NCBI GenBank assembly: GCA_028023455.1 | Contig: JAQFVV010006502.1 | Location: 866,001-930,000 of the forward strand | Source of the DNA: Epiperipatus broadwayi | Lineage: Eukaryota > Onychophora > Udeonychophora > Euonychophora > Peripatidae | Direction: 5' to 3' | Length of the DNA: 64,000 bases | Shown here: positions 39,170 through 48,867 of the stretch, in pieces | Position numbering within the stretch: the first letter of the stretch is position 1 | How the letters are laid out: every line of letters starts with the position of its first letter | Program-made: the position numbers and the translations under genes | Notes under the pieces: generated by a model | What the model was told of the DNA's origin: nothing | What the model saw: the letters and a program-made list of their open reading frames with translations, nothing else | Databases searched by the model: none

Positions 39170-40266
39170 TAAGACATTGCTCCAGTTCCAAGCAAAAGTG
39201 GAAATATGTATGGTAAAAAGCATAAGAAACCTCCAGACAAAAACTAAGCCGAAAAAATAAACGGACGGACATGTCGGTTCGATGAAACAGACAACATCTT
39301 GGAATCATAAAAAATAAAATTGTTTTTTTTTTAACATATGACAGGTGGGGCAAATCATCTCATGACAAATAATTAAAGTCACTATAATAAACAACAACAA
39401 AAAAGAGGGTAGTATTCATGGAGTGAAATTAATGATAAACTTAATGAGTGTTTATGTGCAGTCAAGCACAGTAAGACAAATGCAAATAAAAAAAAAAAAG
39501 AAAGAAATCTATAAATAATTTATTCATATCACAATCTGACAATTAGAAATGCAGATATAATTAACAAATAAATAAAAGTAAAAATAAAAATAAGAATCGT
39601 TTAGACTCATTAAAGAGCCAGTTAATAATTAATAAAAGAAATAAATGAATAATAGTGATAATGCGTAAATGACAGATATCACTAGTAGGTGTATTAGGTT
39701 GCAGATTGAGGCATATATGTGTGTGTGTATGCATTATGTTTGGGTTGTATTTTGAGCTTGATTCAGCCATCTTCGCACTTTAGATTCTCATGGCTCTCAG
39801 TGGTTAAACTTTTAAATGAAACACCAGTAAGAATCCTGGACTTATTGTATAATAAGAATTAGTGTCTCAATATAATAAGAATTAGTGTCTCAAAATAAAT
39901 AAATGAAGAAATAAGAATTAGTGCCTCGAATAAAATAAATAAAGAATAAGAATTTGTTGTTTGCGCAAGATGAACAGGCAGTAGAAATATCCTGCTGTTC
40001 ACACACTTTAAACCTTTTATGTTTTGATAGAGTTACGTTATGCCATGGTCTCGTATGCGTAGAGATTAAATTGGTTGATCAGCCAAAATCGATCAGAAAG
40101 AATTGTGTAGTTTTACCTAGCCATCTCTCTGCAGTCATCCTCATTATCTTCATCACTCATCATGATAGAGTGGAAAGGTCTGTGATAAAAGCAGAAGTAA
40201 GGGTTGAAAGCAAAGAATTAAAATAAGCTCTCATCTCAGACTAAGATTCGACCTGATTTTAATTCT
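39170..40266 (+). other. Element 1 non-coding interior downstream of the Gag-like gene
   Basis: Where pol should be there is AT-rich non-coding sequence. Three spaced copies of ATAAGAATTAGTG-CTC lie at 39,848-39,925. An open frame at 39,954-40,226 (no ATG start, no motif) is not supported as a gene. Confidence 0.6.
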
Positions 40267-40281
40267 CAAAAATGGGCGGAG
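40267..40281 (+). promoter_or_regulatory. Polypurine tract of element 1
   Basis: CAAAAATGGGCGGAG lies five bases before the TGTGACG start of the right LTR, the expected position for the plus-strand primer. Confidence 0.6.
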
Positions 40282-40286
40282 TGTAA

Positions 40287-41970
40287 TGTGACGACCACAT
40301 AAAGTCATCGACACACATATATATTTATTAATAACATTAGATAAATTCACTAACAAGAAGTAATAAAGGTGAAATAAATTAGCTATTAAATTTTTAAAAA
40401 AAGGAAGGAAAAGAAAAATTGAAATTCTAATGTCAAAATTTATTGTGGATTTGTAATAGTAAGAGAAGGGGAGGGGGTGCATAAAGAAATGCGTCTCTTT
40501 CTCTCTTGAAAGTTAAATGCTAGAAAGTTATTTTGTTTATTGTGGGAGAAGGGAAGGGGATGCATAAAGAAATGCATTTCTTTTCTCTCATTAAACACTA
40601 TATAATAACAAATTAAAATAAAATGTAAAACACAAATGTGAAAAAAAAAAGAATTGTAAACTTTAAATAAAATGTAATATGTGATATATAAAAAGAAAAA
40701 CAATATGGCCATAGGTGTGAAAGTCTGTTGGACAAATTAAATTCTACGGACAAAGAAAATGTTAACAACGGAAGATCTTTGCCTGATCTGTTAAATTAAT
40801 TGGGACTTACATTCCAGCCACTAATTAAATAAAGAAACATAATGATAAGAATTGGTTGGAAATCTAAGTCTTAATTAAAAATTTTAAAAACAATGAACAA
40901 AAGAAAGAGATTAAGAAAATTACAATTTTTATCTAGTTTTGCTAGTAGAGACTTTGAAGAAGCAACAGCTCAAAGAAAATGAAAGAAGTGCATGGCTATT
41001 GGCATTAAAGGGACATGGGTTCAGATTCAAGCCATCTCATCACTGACTCACAATGTAAGATCTTTGCCTGACCTGCTAGAGGGACTGCTGCTTCTGTAGC
41101 TGTCAACTGAAACTCAACCTAAAGAATCAACAAGCAAAACTGGAATGAGAAATAACCCCACAAACTGAGGAAGTTAATCAAGAGCTCTCGGAAGAAATAC
41201 CCATGGGACAATTACAACAAAGCCTAGGTAAAAGCATGCATGCATTTTAATCTGTTTACTACTCATAACTAAATACATAATTAATAATTTGATAAAATAG
41301 AACTCTATCAACAGGACTTTAAGAACTTTAATATTTGATCTGTTTTCATATGTTTTATTATAGCCGAGTATTTTATAAGTGTGTGTTTTTTTATTATTAT
41401 TTTTATAATGTATTTTTTATATAAAGTGTGAGTATTATTATTAAACATATTTATCATTAAATTTCATATCCTTGCTTTATTCTCTTATCACCAAGCTATG
41501 ACAGGGGGGAAACTGTAATTAGTGATTAAAGGGGCATGCTGATTTGTTTAAGGTATTCATGTGCTGCTTGTTCATGCTGATTCCCAATTCTAAAAAATAA
41601 ATAGCAAGCGCTGGACATTCATTAAATTTCTTTGAAATAGTTTGCTCTGTTCAGCAGCCGAGAGTTCTTGGCCGGAAAAAATAATGCCAAGATAATCTGT
41701 ACGTATCGGTCAAGGGTATAGATATGAAGTTAAATTTGTATCTGTATTAGCTCTCTGCTTGTATTGTAATGGCGGTGGTTAAATAAATAAACAATCCATT
41801 ACAGTTGGAGGCTAAGCCGGGATATTTTGGTTAGCAAAACTGATTGTAAACAAATAAGAATAAGCAAGTTATGAAAAAATAAAGTATAATAAATAAGTAT
41901 GAAATATAATTGAAAGTATTAAAGATAAAAATCAAATCAAGCAACCATCCAAATAACCATTTCCGTTATA
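40287..41970 (+). repeat. Element 1 right (3') compound LTR
   Basis: It starts TGTGACGACCACATAAAGTC and follows the left copy throughout with scattered substitutions and a small deletion near 41,706 (the segment matching 37,626-37,642). It ends TTCCGTTATA at 41,970, immediately before TATATAT and the 3' end of the neighbouring LINE. The head hairpin (GACCAC/GTGGTC) is damaged by two changes here. Confidence 0.85.
41514..41803 (+). repeat. Small LTR nested in the 3' compound LTR
   Basis: TGTAAT...ATTACA, again preceded by ACAGGGGGGAAA and followed by TTGGAGGCTAAGCCGGGAT. Its presence in both compound LTRs shows that the nested unit was already in the parental element before this insertion. 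Confidence 0.75.
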
Positions 41971-42031
41971 TATATATCATCAATAGTAGTCTGTCCAATA
42001 GACAGGTCCAGAGAGTAGTCACTACATCAGT

Positions 42032-44041
42032 TCATCCATTCTTCCATTCCATTCTCTTCCTTGCCCACTTCCTCAATTCCACATAACCCCTTCCATCTCG
42101 TATATCATCCAATAATGTCAATCTCTTCTGTCCTATCTTTTTATTTCCACTCACCATACCTTCCAAAACATCTTTCATTAAACTATAATCTTTTCTTAGT
42201 ATATGTCCAATCCAGTTTCTCTTTCTCTCTTTGATACTTTCAATCAATCTTCTTTCCTCATTAACTCTTTTCAAAACTTCTTCATTTGTTATTTTATTCA
42301 CCCAACTGATTTTTTCCATTTTTCTCCATATCCACATCTCAAAAGCTTCCAGTCGTTTTTTAATTCTATTACTCAATGTCCATGTCTCACAACCATACAT
42401 TAATACACTCCACACATAACATTTAATTAATCTTTTCCTTAATTCTCTTTCCATAGGTCCACAGAATATCTTCTTTCTTTTTACAAATGTCACCTTTGCC
42501 AATGCTATTCTTCTTTTAACTTCATCTTCACTTCTTCCATCCTCACTCAACCAACAACCCAAATATCTAAATCCCTTCACCTGCTGCACCATGTCATCAT
42601 GGATTCCAATTTGCAGTCTTTTTGCATCTCTCCCTATCCATAAACACTTAGTCTTTTCAATATTAATCTTCATTCCATATGCCATACATCCTTCTTCCAA
42701 TTTATTCAACATATTCTGAAGATCCTTTTCTTCCTCAGCAATAAGAGCCATATCATCTGCAAATCTTATACACTTTATTACTCTCCCTCCAACATTTGCT
42801 CCTCCACAGTCCAAATAATTATTTATCATATCTTCTAAATAAATATTAAACAAAACAGGTGACATACTACATCCTTGCCTAACTCCACTTTCTATATTCA
42901 CTTCATCCGTCTCATTACATCCAAATCTAACTCTTATTCTTTGCCCATTATACATATTCCATATCAATCGTCTTTCTTTCCAGAATACTCCTTTATCTCT
43001 TAAGATAGACATCAGTTTATTCCAGCTTACTCTATCAAATGCCTTTTCTAAATCTACAAAACATATACCAATTCCTTTATCTCTTTCCATATATCTTTCT
43101 GCAATTGTCCTAACAATACCAATAGCATCTCTCGTGCTTTTCCCTTTCCGAAAACCAAACTGTTCTTCAGCAATATAATAGTCAACCTTCCCATAAATCC
43201 TTTGAGTTAAAATCCTCAATAACACCTTAGAAACATGAGACAATACACTTATTGTCCTATACTCTTCACATTTAACAGCTTTCTTCTTTTTAGCAATTGG
43301 AATCACTATAGTTCTTAAAAAATCTTCAGGCCAAACTCCACTATTATATATCAAATTGCAAAGTCCAACTATTTCCTTCATAGTAAATTCTCCCATTTCT
43401 CTCAAAAATTCTATAGGTACTGCATCAAATCCAATAGCCTTACCATTCTTCATTTGTGCGATTGCCTTTCTTACTTCATCTGGCAGTATGTACATACCTC
43501 TATCATCCATTGCAACATCTTCTTCATTTTCAAGTTCATAACTAATTAAATTATTTCCTCTACTAAACAGATACCGAATATATTCTTCCCATCTTTTTAA
43601 TATGTCATTACTATCAGTTAACCTTCTTCCATTCTTATCCGCAATCTCACTTGCTACCCATGTCTTTTTCTCCCAAGAAATACTTTGTATTCTATCAAAT
43701 GCTAGATCATATCTTTTCATCTGTTGAAACCTTTCTATCTCTTTACATTCTTGCTCCAACCACTTTTCTTTTGCTAAATCTGTTTCTCTTCTTAATTCAT
43801 TATTAAATTTCCTATATTCCTTTTGCCCTTCCTCAGTATTTATATTCTTCCACCTTCTCCGCACTTCCATCTTTTCCAACATACCTTCAGTTATCCAAGG
43901 TCTTTTAGCTTTTCTCGCACGAATAATACCTATTTCATTTTTTGCTATTTTCAAGAATCCCTCTTTAATTCTATTCCAACACTCATCAGAGCCATTAATA
44001 TAGTTCCCATCCTGAACAATTCTTTTAAATCGGACCCTCAC
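42032..44041 (-). CDS. LINE reverse transcriptase (frame 2 of the split LINE protein)
   Basis: 669 codons. A basic linker (residues 1-170) precedes the reverse transcriptase. Motifs in order are 'GKAIGFDAVPIEFL' (about 200-213), 'EQFGFRKGKSTRDA' (about 293-306), 'CFVDLEKAFDRVSW' (about 327), 'GVRQGCSMSPVLFNIYLEDM' (about 385-405) and catalytic 'IRFADDMALIAEE' (about 424-436). After these come 'KGFRYLGCWLSEDG' and a C-terminal 'YGCETWTL', 'EMWIWRKMEKISW', 'WIGHILRKD' block typical of the RTE-like family that databases often mislabel as craniofacial development protein 2. The apparent start (GTG) is only where the frame opens; upstream in this frame is a stop. The protein would normally be continuous with the endonuclease frame and copies the element's own RNA. 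Confidence 0.9.
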   Translation of the reverse strand: MRVRFKRIVQDGNYINGSDECWNRIKEGFLKIAKNEIGIIRARKAKRPWITEGMLEKMEVRRRWKNINTEEGQKEYRKFNNELRRETDLAKEKWLEQECKEIERFQQMKRYDLAFDRIQSISWEKKTWVASEIADKNGRRLTDSNDILKRWEEYIRYLFSRGNNLISYELENEEDVAMDDRGMYILPDEVRKAIAQMKNGKAIGFDAVPIEFLREMGEFTMKEIVGLCNLIYNSGVWPEDFLRTIVIPIAKKKKAVKCEEYRTISVLSHVSKVLLRILTQRIYGKVDYYIAEEQFGFRKGKSTRDAIGIVRTIAERYMERDKGIGICFVDLEKAFDRVSWNKLMSILRDKGVFWKERRLIWNMYNGQRIRVRFGCNETDEVNIESGVRQGCSMSPVLFNIYLEDMINNYLDCGGANVGGRVIKCIRFADDMALIAEEEKDLQNMLNKLEEGCMAYGMKINIEKTKCLWIGRDAKRLQIGIHDDMVQQVKGFRYLGCWLSEDGRSEDEVKRRIALAKVTFVKRKKIFCGPMERELRKRLIKCYVWSVLMYGCETWTLSNRIKKRLEAFEMWIWRKMEKISWVNKITNEEVLKRVNEERRLIESIKERKRNWIGHILRKDYSLMKDVLEGMVSGNKKIGQKRLTLLDDIRDGRGYVELRKWARKRMEWKNG

Positions 44042-44876
44042 ATATTAAACCAAATTTTCCTTTTTCCATTTGTCTCAATTTATCCAAGTCCCATCTTGTG
44101 TATCTTTTCCCTCTTTTAATTCTTTTTAAACTTAACTTTAATTTAGCCATCACCAAATTATGATCCGAATCTATATCAGCACCTGGCAAAGCATGTGAAC
44201 CCTTAACAGCATTCTTATATCTATTCTGAATCAGTATATAATCAATTTGATAACGTTCTTTGTTACCTGGAGCTTTCCATGTATACAATCTTCTAATATG
44301 ATTTTTAAAGCAAGTATTTGAAATGACAAACCCATTCTCTTTACAAAATTGTACAAGTCGACTACCCCTTTCATTTCTTTTCCCAATACCATAATTTCCA
44401 ACAATTTTCTCTTCCCTACCTTTCCCCACAACAGCATGCCAATCCCCCAATAGCAATATACATGCATTTTTTCCTTCACATTGAATACTTTCTTCTATCT
44501 TCTCATACATTTCATCAATTTCACTATCATCATGAGTACTAGTTGGCATATAAACTTGTACAATTACCAAATCCCTAGGACTTGCATTTATTCTCATCAC
44601 CATCAGTCTATCATTAATACCATCAACCTTTGCCACACTATTCCATATTTTCTTCCTCACAGCAATGCCAACTCCATTAATTGATCTATCACCACCTGAA
44701 TAAAACAACTTTACATCTCCACTACTTACTTCTCCACATCCCTCCCACCTCACTTCACTTAATCCCATTACATCAATATTATTCAAATTCAACTCTCTTT
44801 TCAAATTCTCCAATTTCCCACTTTTCTTCAAAGATCTAACATTCCACGTTCCAATTCTCAGTGTATCCCCTCTCAA
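44025..44876 (-). CDS. LINE AP-like endonuclease (frame 1 of the split LINE protein)
   Basis: 283 codons visible. It starts 'LRIGTWNVRSL' with the catalytic Glu at residue 41 ('GLSEVRW'), then 'VQVYMPTSTHDD' (about 107), the 'LLGDWHAVVG' motif (142-150), 'YTWKAPGNKERYQIDYIL' and 'DSDHNLVMAKLKL' near the end. This enzyme nicks target DNA to start target-primed reverse transcription. In related proteins the GDxN motif has Asn; here residue 147 is His (codon CAT, 44,436-44,438), a one-base change likely to weaken catalysis. The first codon is TTG and the frame is open further upstream, so the true start is unresolved. The frame stops at 44,025, overlapping the reverse transcriptase frame by 17 bases in another register, as a single-base indel would produce. 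Confidence 0.88.
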   Translation of the reverse strand: MRGDTLRIGTWNVRSLKKSGKLENLKRELNLNNIDVMGLSEVRWEGCGEVSSGDVKLFYSGGDRSINGVGIAVRKKIWNSVAKVDGINDRLMVMRINASPRDLVIVQVYMPTSTHDDSEIDEMYEKIEESIQCEGKNACILLLGDWHAVVGKGREEKIVGNYGIGKRNERGSRLVQFCKENGFVISNTCFKNHIRRLYTWKAPGNKERYQIDYILIQNRYKNAVKGSHALPGADIDSDHNLVMAKLKLSLKRIKRGKRYTRWDLDKLRQMEKGKFGLICEGPI

Positions 44877-45461
44877 TGAATTATATTTATGAGGATTTCG
44901 CAGGTTGACGACCTGAGTAGCCTCATGTCCACTCCTGCAGGCAAGACACCAAAGTTATTCTTAACTAAGGTCTCAACACCAAACGTAATGATTTCTGTAG
45001 ACATACTCATAATAAAACAAGGGAATTATAAGACAAAGTGGTTTCCCGTTGCCTTCTTTGCCCAGCAATAACCTCTATAATAGGCTTAGTGCACTAGCCA
45101 AATCCCATAAAATGAAAATCCAACTACCGCTTCCTCCTCATCGTTGTCACCTCTAGTGATCTTCCGCTGACTTGGAAGAAATGCCGTTGCTGACCCAGCA
45201 CCCAGCGGGGTGTTGACTTATTTAATGGCGGTCAACACTCGCCATTATACATCCACCGTCATAGGAATTGTGGCACTTTATAGAAGTAGACACGCCACTG
45301 TCTCCTTCACCACTTCCTGATAGTGAATGTTGTCCCATTGTCAGCAACTGCTTATTTACAGTACTCTGCTTATTCGCAGCTAACCTTCATATCTGAAGGC
45401 CATGCCCCTATCCGCAACCTGGGGACGCTCTGGGTGGCATGGGACCCATGCCTTATTCCCA

Positions 45462-45462
<1 letters not shown>
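44877..45462 (-). promoter_or_regulatory. LINE 5' leader and probable internal promoter region
   Basis: About 585 bases, clearly GC-richer and more CpG-containing than the surroundings, between the (TA)n tract and the endonuclease frame. It contains GGCAACGGGAAACCAC (minus strand, about 45,040), a word I associate with leaders of this LINE family from memory. LINEs carry internal promoters; no specific box is claimed. Confidence 0.6.

Positions 45463-45526
<64 letters not shown>
45463..45526. repeat. (TA)n microsatellite at LINE 5' end
   Basis: TA run beginning exactly at the 5' boundary of the LINE. Confidence 0.95.
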
Positions 45527-45530
<4 letters not shown>

Positions 45531-45587
45531 CAAATAATATAAGTATAATAACAATATTCACTTTGTAGTTTTTATTCTAGTGAATAT

Positions 45588-45590
<3 letters not shown>

Positions 45591-45676
<86 letters not shown>
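45591..45676. repeat. Long (TA)n microsatellite
   Basis: Uninterrupted TA run of about 86 bases, 64 bases from the previous run. Confidence 0.97.
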
Positions 45677-45680
<4 letters not shown>

Positions 45681-46299
45681 AAGAGTGATGCATGAAACAC
45701 AATTTAAATGAGGTTGAAACTTAAGAATTTCATAGATATATAATATTTGCAATATAGCCAGTTTATATACTGTTAATAATTACTTACATTTGTCCAATCT
45801 AAATTTAAGATAATTAACATGTAATCCCATTCAATATCATTAATAATAAGAATGCTGTCTGCATATGGAATACTGATATTTGAAAAAACTTTATTACATT
45901 AATAATTATAATTAGACAGAAACAATTTTATATTTAAAAGGTGCATTAAATAATTATTGGCCTATTGCACAATTAATTTTATTTTTGTAATATAATCTTT
46001 TCTGGACACAACATAAAGGTTAATAAATTTTTTGTCATATGACTATTATGATTCAAAAAATAGAAAAAAAAACACTACTCTAAAAATAAGTTTTGCTAAA
46101 GACTATACAAACCAATCTTCAAACTGCAAATATTTCTACATATATTTTACAATGTTGGCTTTGAGTTTCCTCACTAGAAGACTTTTCTTTCTGAAATACT
46201 TCAACATCATGTCAAATTGTAACTTTCTAATGTATACTATTCTCTGCCTTAATGGAAACAATTGCCATTGCAATTAATTAGGATGTCTTTAAAATAATC
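45677..46299. other. AT-rich DNA, possible outer part of a LINE relic
   Basis: A minus-strand 'YADSILIIND'-like string near 45,850 resembles a reverse transcriptase catalytic motif, but its context does not align with a family. Otherwise nothing is supported. Confidence 0.3.
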
Positions 46300-47880
46300 C
46301 TTAAAATGTATATCAGATTAATCAATTTTTTAAAACTTATCTTCAAGTTTTCCATAAATCATTCTTGTAAGAAGTATTTCATTTGATTTACATGCCAAAT
46401 CCAACAAAGCAATAATTTTACAATAGTGGACTCAATAGTATCCTATCCAGCAAGCTGAGGAATATATTATTTGGCTTACAGTCTTGCCAATGTATTTTTA
46501 AAATTTTATGAGCATCCTTAAATGAAACTTTTTAAATAGTTTTATATTACATTGATAACGTCCAAGTTACTCTTCTTTTTTAACTTATTAAATAGCAATA
46601 ACCACATATTGAGGTCTATGTTGGAATTCAACATTAAAGTTCATCATTCTACTTATAAAACTACCAAGATATTTCAACTGATCTATATTCTCAAGTTGAT
46701 CACTATCCATGTTACAGTTGTTGAGAATTCTTCTATCACTGACTAATATAGAAAATTGAGTTTTATGAAGATTAATTAATAAACAAAGATCTTTATAAGT
46801 TACATTCAAAACTACAAGAGCATTTTGATAAATTCACATAATCATCAGATTTCAAAATTCAAAATGGTGAAGTTTTTGTTTTTGCTTTCAATTGCTTAAA
46901 ATTAAAAATTCCACTATAAACTTCTATTATACCTTGATCTTTATTTGAGTAAGTCCTATAAAAAATGCATAGTCCACTGTGATAAAAAATGAAAACAATG
47001 CTGGAGAAAGTACATATTCTTCTTTAACACCAATTGTTACTTCAAGTGCATCAGATTTTTTATCTGTAGTAATAACCATTCCTCTCATTCCATCATATAG
47101 AAGCTGTATAATATGAGTAAACTTTGATGAACAACCAACTCATCTCAAACAAAATACCATAGACTTGACCTATTAAGTGAATCAAATACATTTTCTAAAT
47201 CAATAAGAGCAGTGTATAAATCACTCTTTGCATTCCAATACTTGTCTTGCATTTTCCTGACAATATAAATTGTATCAAGAGTGATATTTTAATAATTTAA
47301 AACCACAATGAATCTCTGGTAATCATTCATCTATAACTAAAAGCAACCTATTCAACAATATTATTGAAAGTAAACAAAGGCAAAACTCTCCATACAGTAG
47401 TGCCCCCCTGTGCCAAACAGAGTAATCAATGGATGCCAGAAAACAGGGTAGCACTACTGTATGGAGAGTTTTGCCTTTGTTTACAACAATTATGTGCTAG
47501 TATAGAGATGGTAATCATGTGATTATTGAAAGTACTTTTTGTAGAGGGTAGGAGTGATATTTCATATTAATTATTGCAATCTTTTCTATTTCCTTTGTTT
47601 GTAAAATACATTAAATGTATATTTAAGACTGGATAGTACAACTTTATAAGTCCAGATATTCCTGAAAATTTCAAATTATTTTGAAGCTAACATATCACCA
47701 CCATATTTTAAACCTCTCCAAATATTTCATCAGAGTCTGCAATCTTTCCATTTTTAATATTATAAAGAGATGTTTTGATTTCATTAAACTGTATATTTTT
47801 TGTCCAAATTTAAATGAGTAGATAAAATTGATATAATTATCAAAAGTTATCATCTCAATTAATTTTCTAAATAACAACTA
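46300..47880 (-). pseudogene. Second decayed LINE (reverse transcriptase)
   Basis: Minus-strand remnants in order: 'EIKTSLYNIKNGKIADSDEI' (47,720-47,790, an NGKAPGxDGI-type motif), 'VRKMQDKYWNAKSDLYTALI' with 'DLENVFDS' (47,170-47,280), 'QLLYDGMRGMVIT' and 'GVKEEYVLSPALFSFFIT' (46,990-47,110), then 'LENIDQLKYLGSFIS' (46,588-46,809). A C-terminal stretch near 46,340-46,470 resembles the 'LRWxGHVxRM...YGEL' block. The catalytic FADD segment could not be placed. It is a different family from the intact LINE nearby and is interrupted by a hairpin element at 47,370-47,484. Confidence 0.78.
47370..47484. mobile_element. Hairpin MITE/foldback element, 115 bp
   Basis: Positions 47,370-47,402 and 47,452-47,484 are perfect 33-bp inverted repeats (outer end GTAAACAAAGGC, inner end CAGTAGTG). 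The 49-base loop begins CCCCCCTGT and ends AACAGGG, extending the pairing. It sits inside the decayed LINE, so it inserted later. The strong hairpin could also be processed as small RNA if transcribed. No clear target duplication was found. Confidence 0.75.
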
Positions 47881-48533
47881 TATATATATGACTAAAAACC
47901 AGCCAACGCTTAGACAATCCTAATATCAATAACAATCAACAATTTCAAACTGTTGTCAAGGTAATCTCCTTTTAACAATAAAGAGAGTTAAATTCTATGT
48001 TCAAAGTTAGTTAAGCAAAAGAGTTTTGTCTTTCAAGAAATATTATCATTATTTAAAACAGCAACTTAAACTTCAATAAATTCTTATATTATTCAAACAC
48101 TATATACTTAAAACTGATGTTAGGAAAAAAGTGAATCGAATTTTGAAAAGTTGAAAAGACCATTACAAAAGTTTCAAATCAGATAATTAGTAGTTGAACC
48201 AGAATAATAGTGCCTCAAGTCAATTCATTTCATGTAGAGTACTTAAAATATACTTTTTAAAAAATGCATTAGAATTATTAAAATATAAAGATAAATAAAA
48301 GTGTAAAAATATTTTGAGTTAATAGTTTTATGATTATTACAAATTATTGAAAGGATAAAAAAAAATAAAAAAGTTGACAAATAAACCCCAAATTAACTTG
48401 CAAAATTACATATTTAGAATAATTATAATTTAAAACAAAAAAAATTGAATTTCATTTCTAAAAAAATAAATCCGTTGAGTTCGTGAACAAATATTGAAAT
48501 TTTTTTAAAAAAGCAAACGAATTTTAAAAGTAT

Positions 48534-48770
48534 TTAAATGTCTGTAAAATTTATATATACTTTCATAAATGTTATTTGAAAAATTAAGAGAAAATTAAAT
48601 ACATATAAAAAAAGAGTGAAAGCTTTAAGGGGAAAAATGAGAAAGAACAAATGAAGAATTAAAAAAAAATAGTAGTTGTAATGATCAACGAATTTTACTA
48701 ATATGGTATCAGATTGTGTCAGCGATGTTAAATGTGAGAATATTCTTGGTTTTTTTTGATGTATCAAAGT
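48534..48770. other. AT-rich DNA next to the tRNA-like sequence
   Basis: No gene. A minus-strand frame running through the tRNA-like sequence here is a by-product and not supported. Confidence 0.5.
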
Positions 48771-48843
48771 ATCAGCTGGAAAGCGAACCCAGGACAACTG
48801 CTTATAAGGCAGCTGTGCTGACCACTCAATTACCAACGCTTGA
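48771..48843 (-). tRNA. tRNA-like sequence, Ile(UAU)-like anticodon, probable pseudogene or SINE head
   Basis: On the minus strand a box A-like TGGTAATTGAGTGG is followed by a five-pair anticodon stem (GCTGC/GCAGT) with loop CTTATAA. Then come a 4-base variable loop and a T-arm with stem CTGGG/TCCAG and loop TTCGCTT, which supplies box B. Position 36 follows U33-UAU, giving anticodon UAU. The D-stem pairs in only two of four positions and the acceptor stem is imperfect, so it is probably not a functional tRNA. A SINE head derived from a tRNA is the main alternative. Confidence 0.45.
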
Positions 48844-48867
48844 CAGAGAATATTCTTGTTCCAACTA

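Larger units (their letters stand above)
36202..41970 (+). mobile_element. Element 1: Gag-only (pol-less) LTR retrotransposon with compound 1.7-kb terminal repeats
   Basis: Near-identical direct repeats (36,202-37,908 and 40,287-41,970) flank a 2.4-kb interior. The left copy begins right after (TA)n and the right copy ends at TATATAT, so the element sits in a (TA)n locus and any target duplication is hidden by the repeat. A primer-binding site follows the left repeat and a polypurine tract precedes the right one. The interior holds only a broken coiled-coil Gag-like gene. No protease, reverse transcriptase or integrase motif is visible on either strand, so it would need enzymes from another element. 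The segments 36,721-36,900 and 40,801-40,980 differ at only about two positions by eye, so insertion was recent. Confidence 0.85.
41975..45462 (-). mobile_element. Nearly full-length RTE-like LINE
   Basis: A minus-strand LINE with a GC-rich 5' leader (45,460-44,877), AP-endonuclease frame (44,876-44,025), reverse transcriptase frame (44,041-42,032) and a short 3' tail ending in a TGATGATATATATA-type run that abuts element 1. Its 5' end (CTGGGAATAAGG, reading minus) borders a (TA)n tract, so both ends touch TA repeats. It is the best-preserved autonomous element in the window but carries a frameshift and an endonuclease active-site change. Confidence 0.88.

Noticed and set aside
39954-40226. 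90-codon plus-strand frame in element 1
   Set aside because: No ATG start and no motif; it lies in the non-coding part before the polypurine tract.
42203-42419. Plus-strand frames inside the LINE at 42-44 kb
   Set aside because: Antisense shadows of the reverse transcriptase and endonuclease frames.
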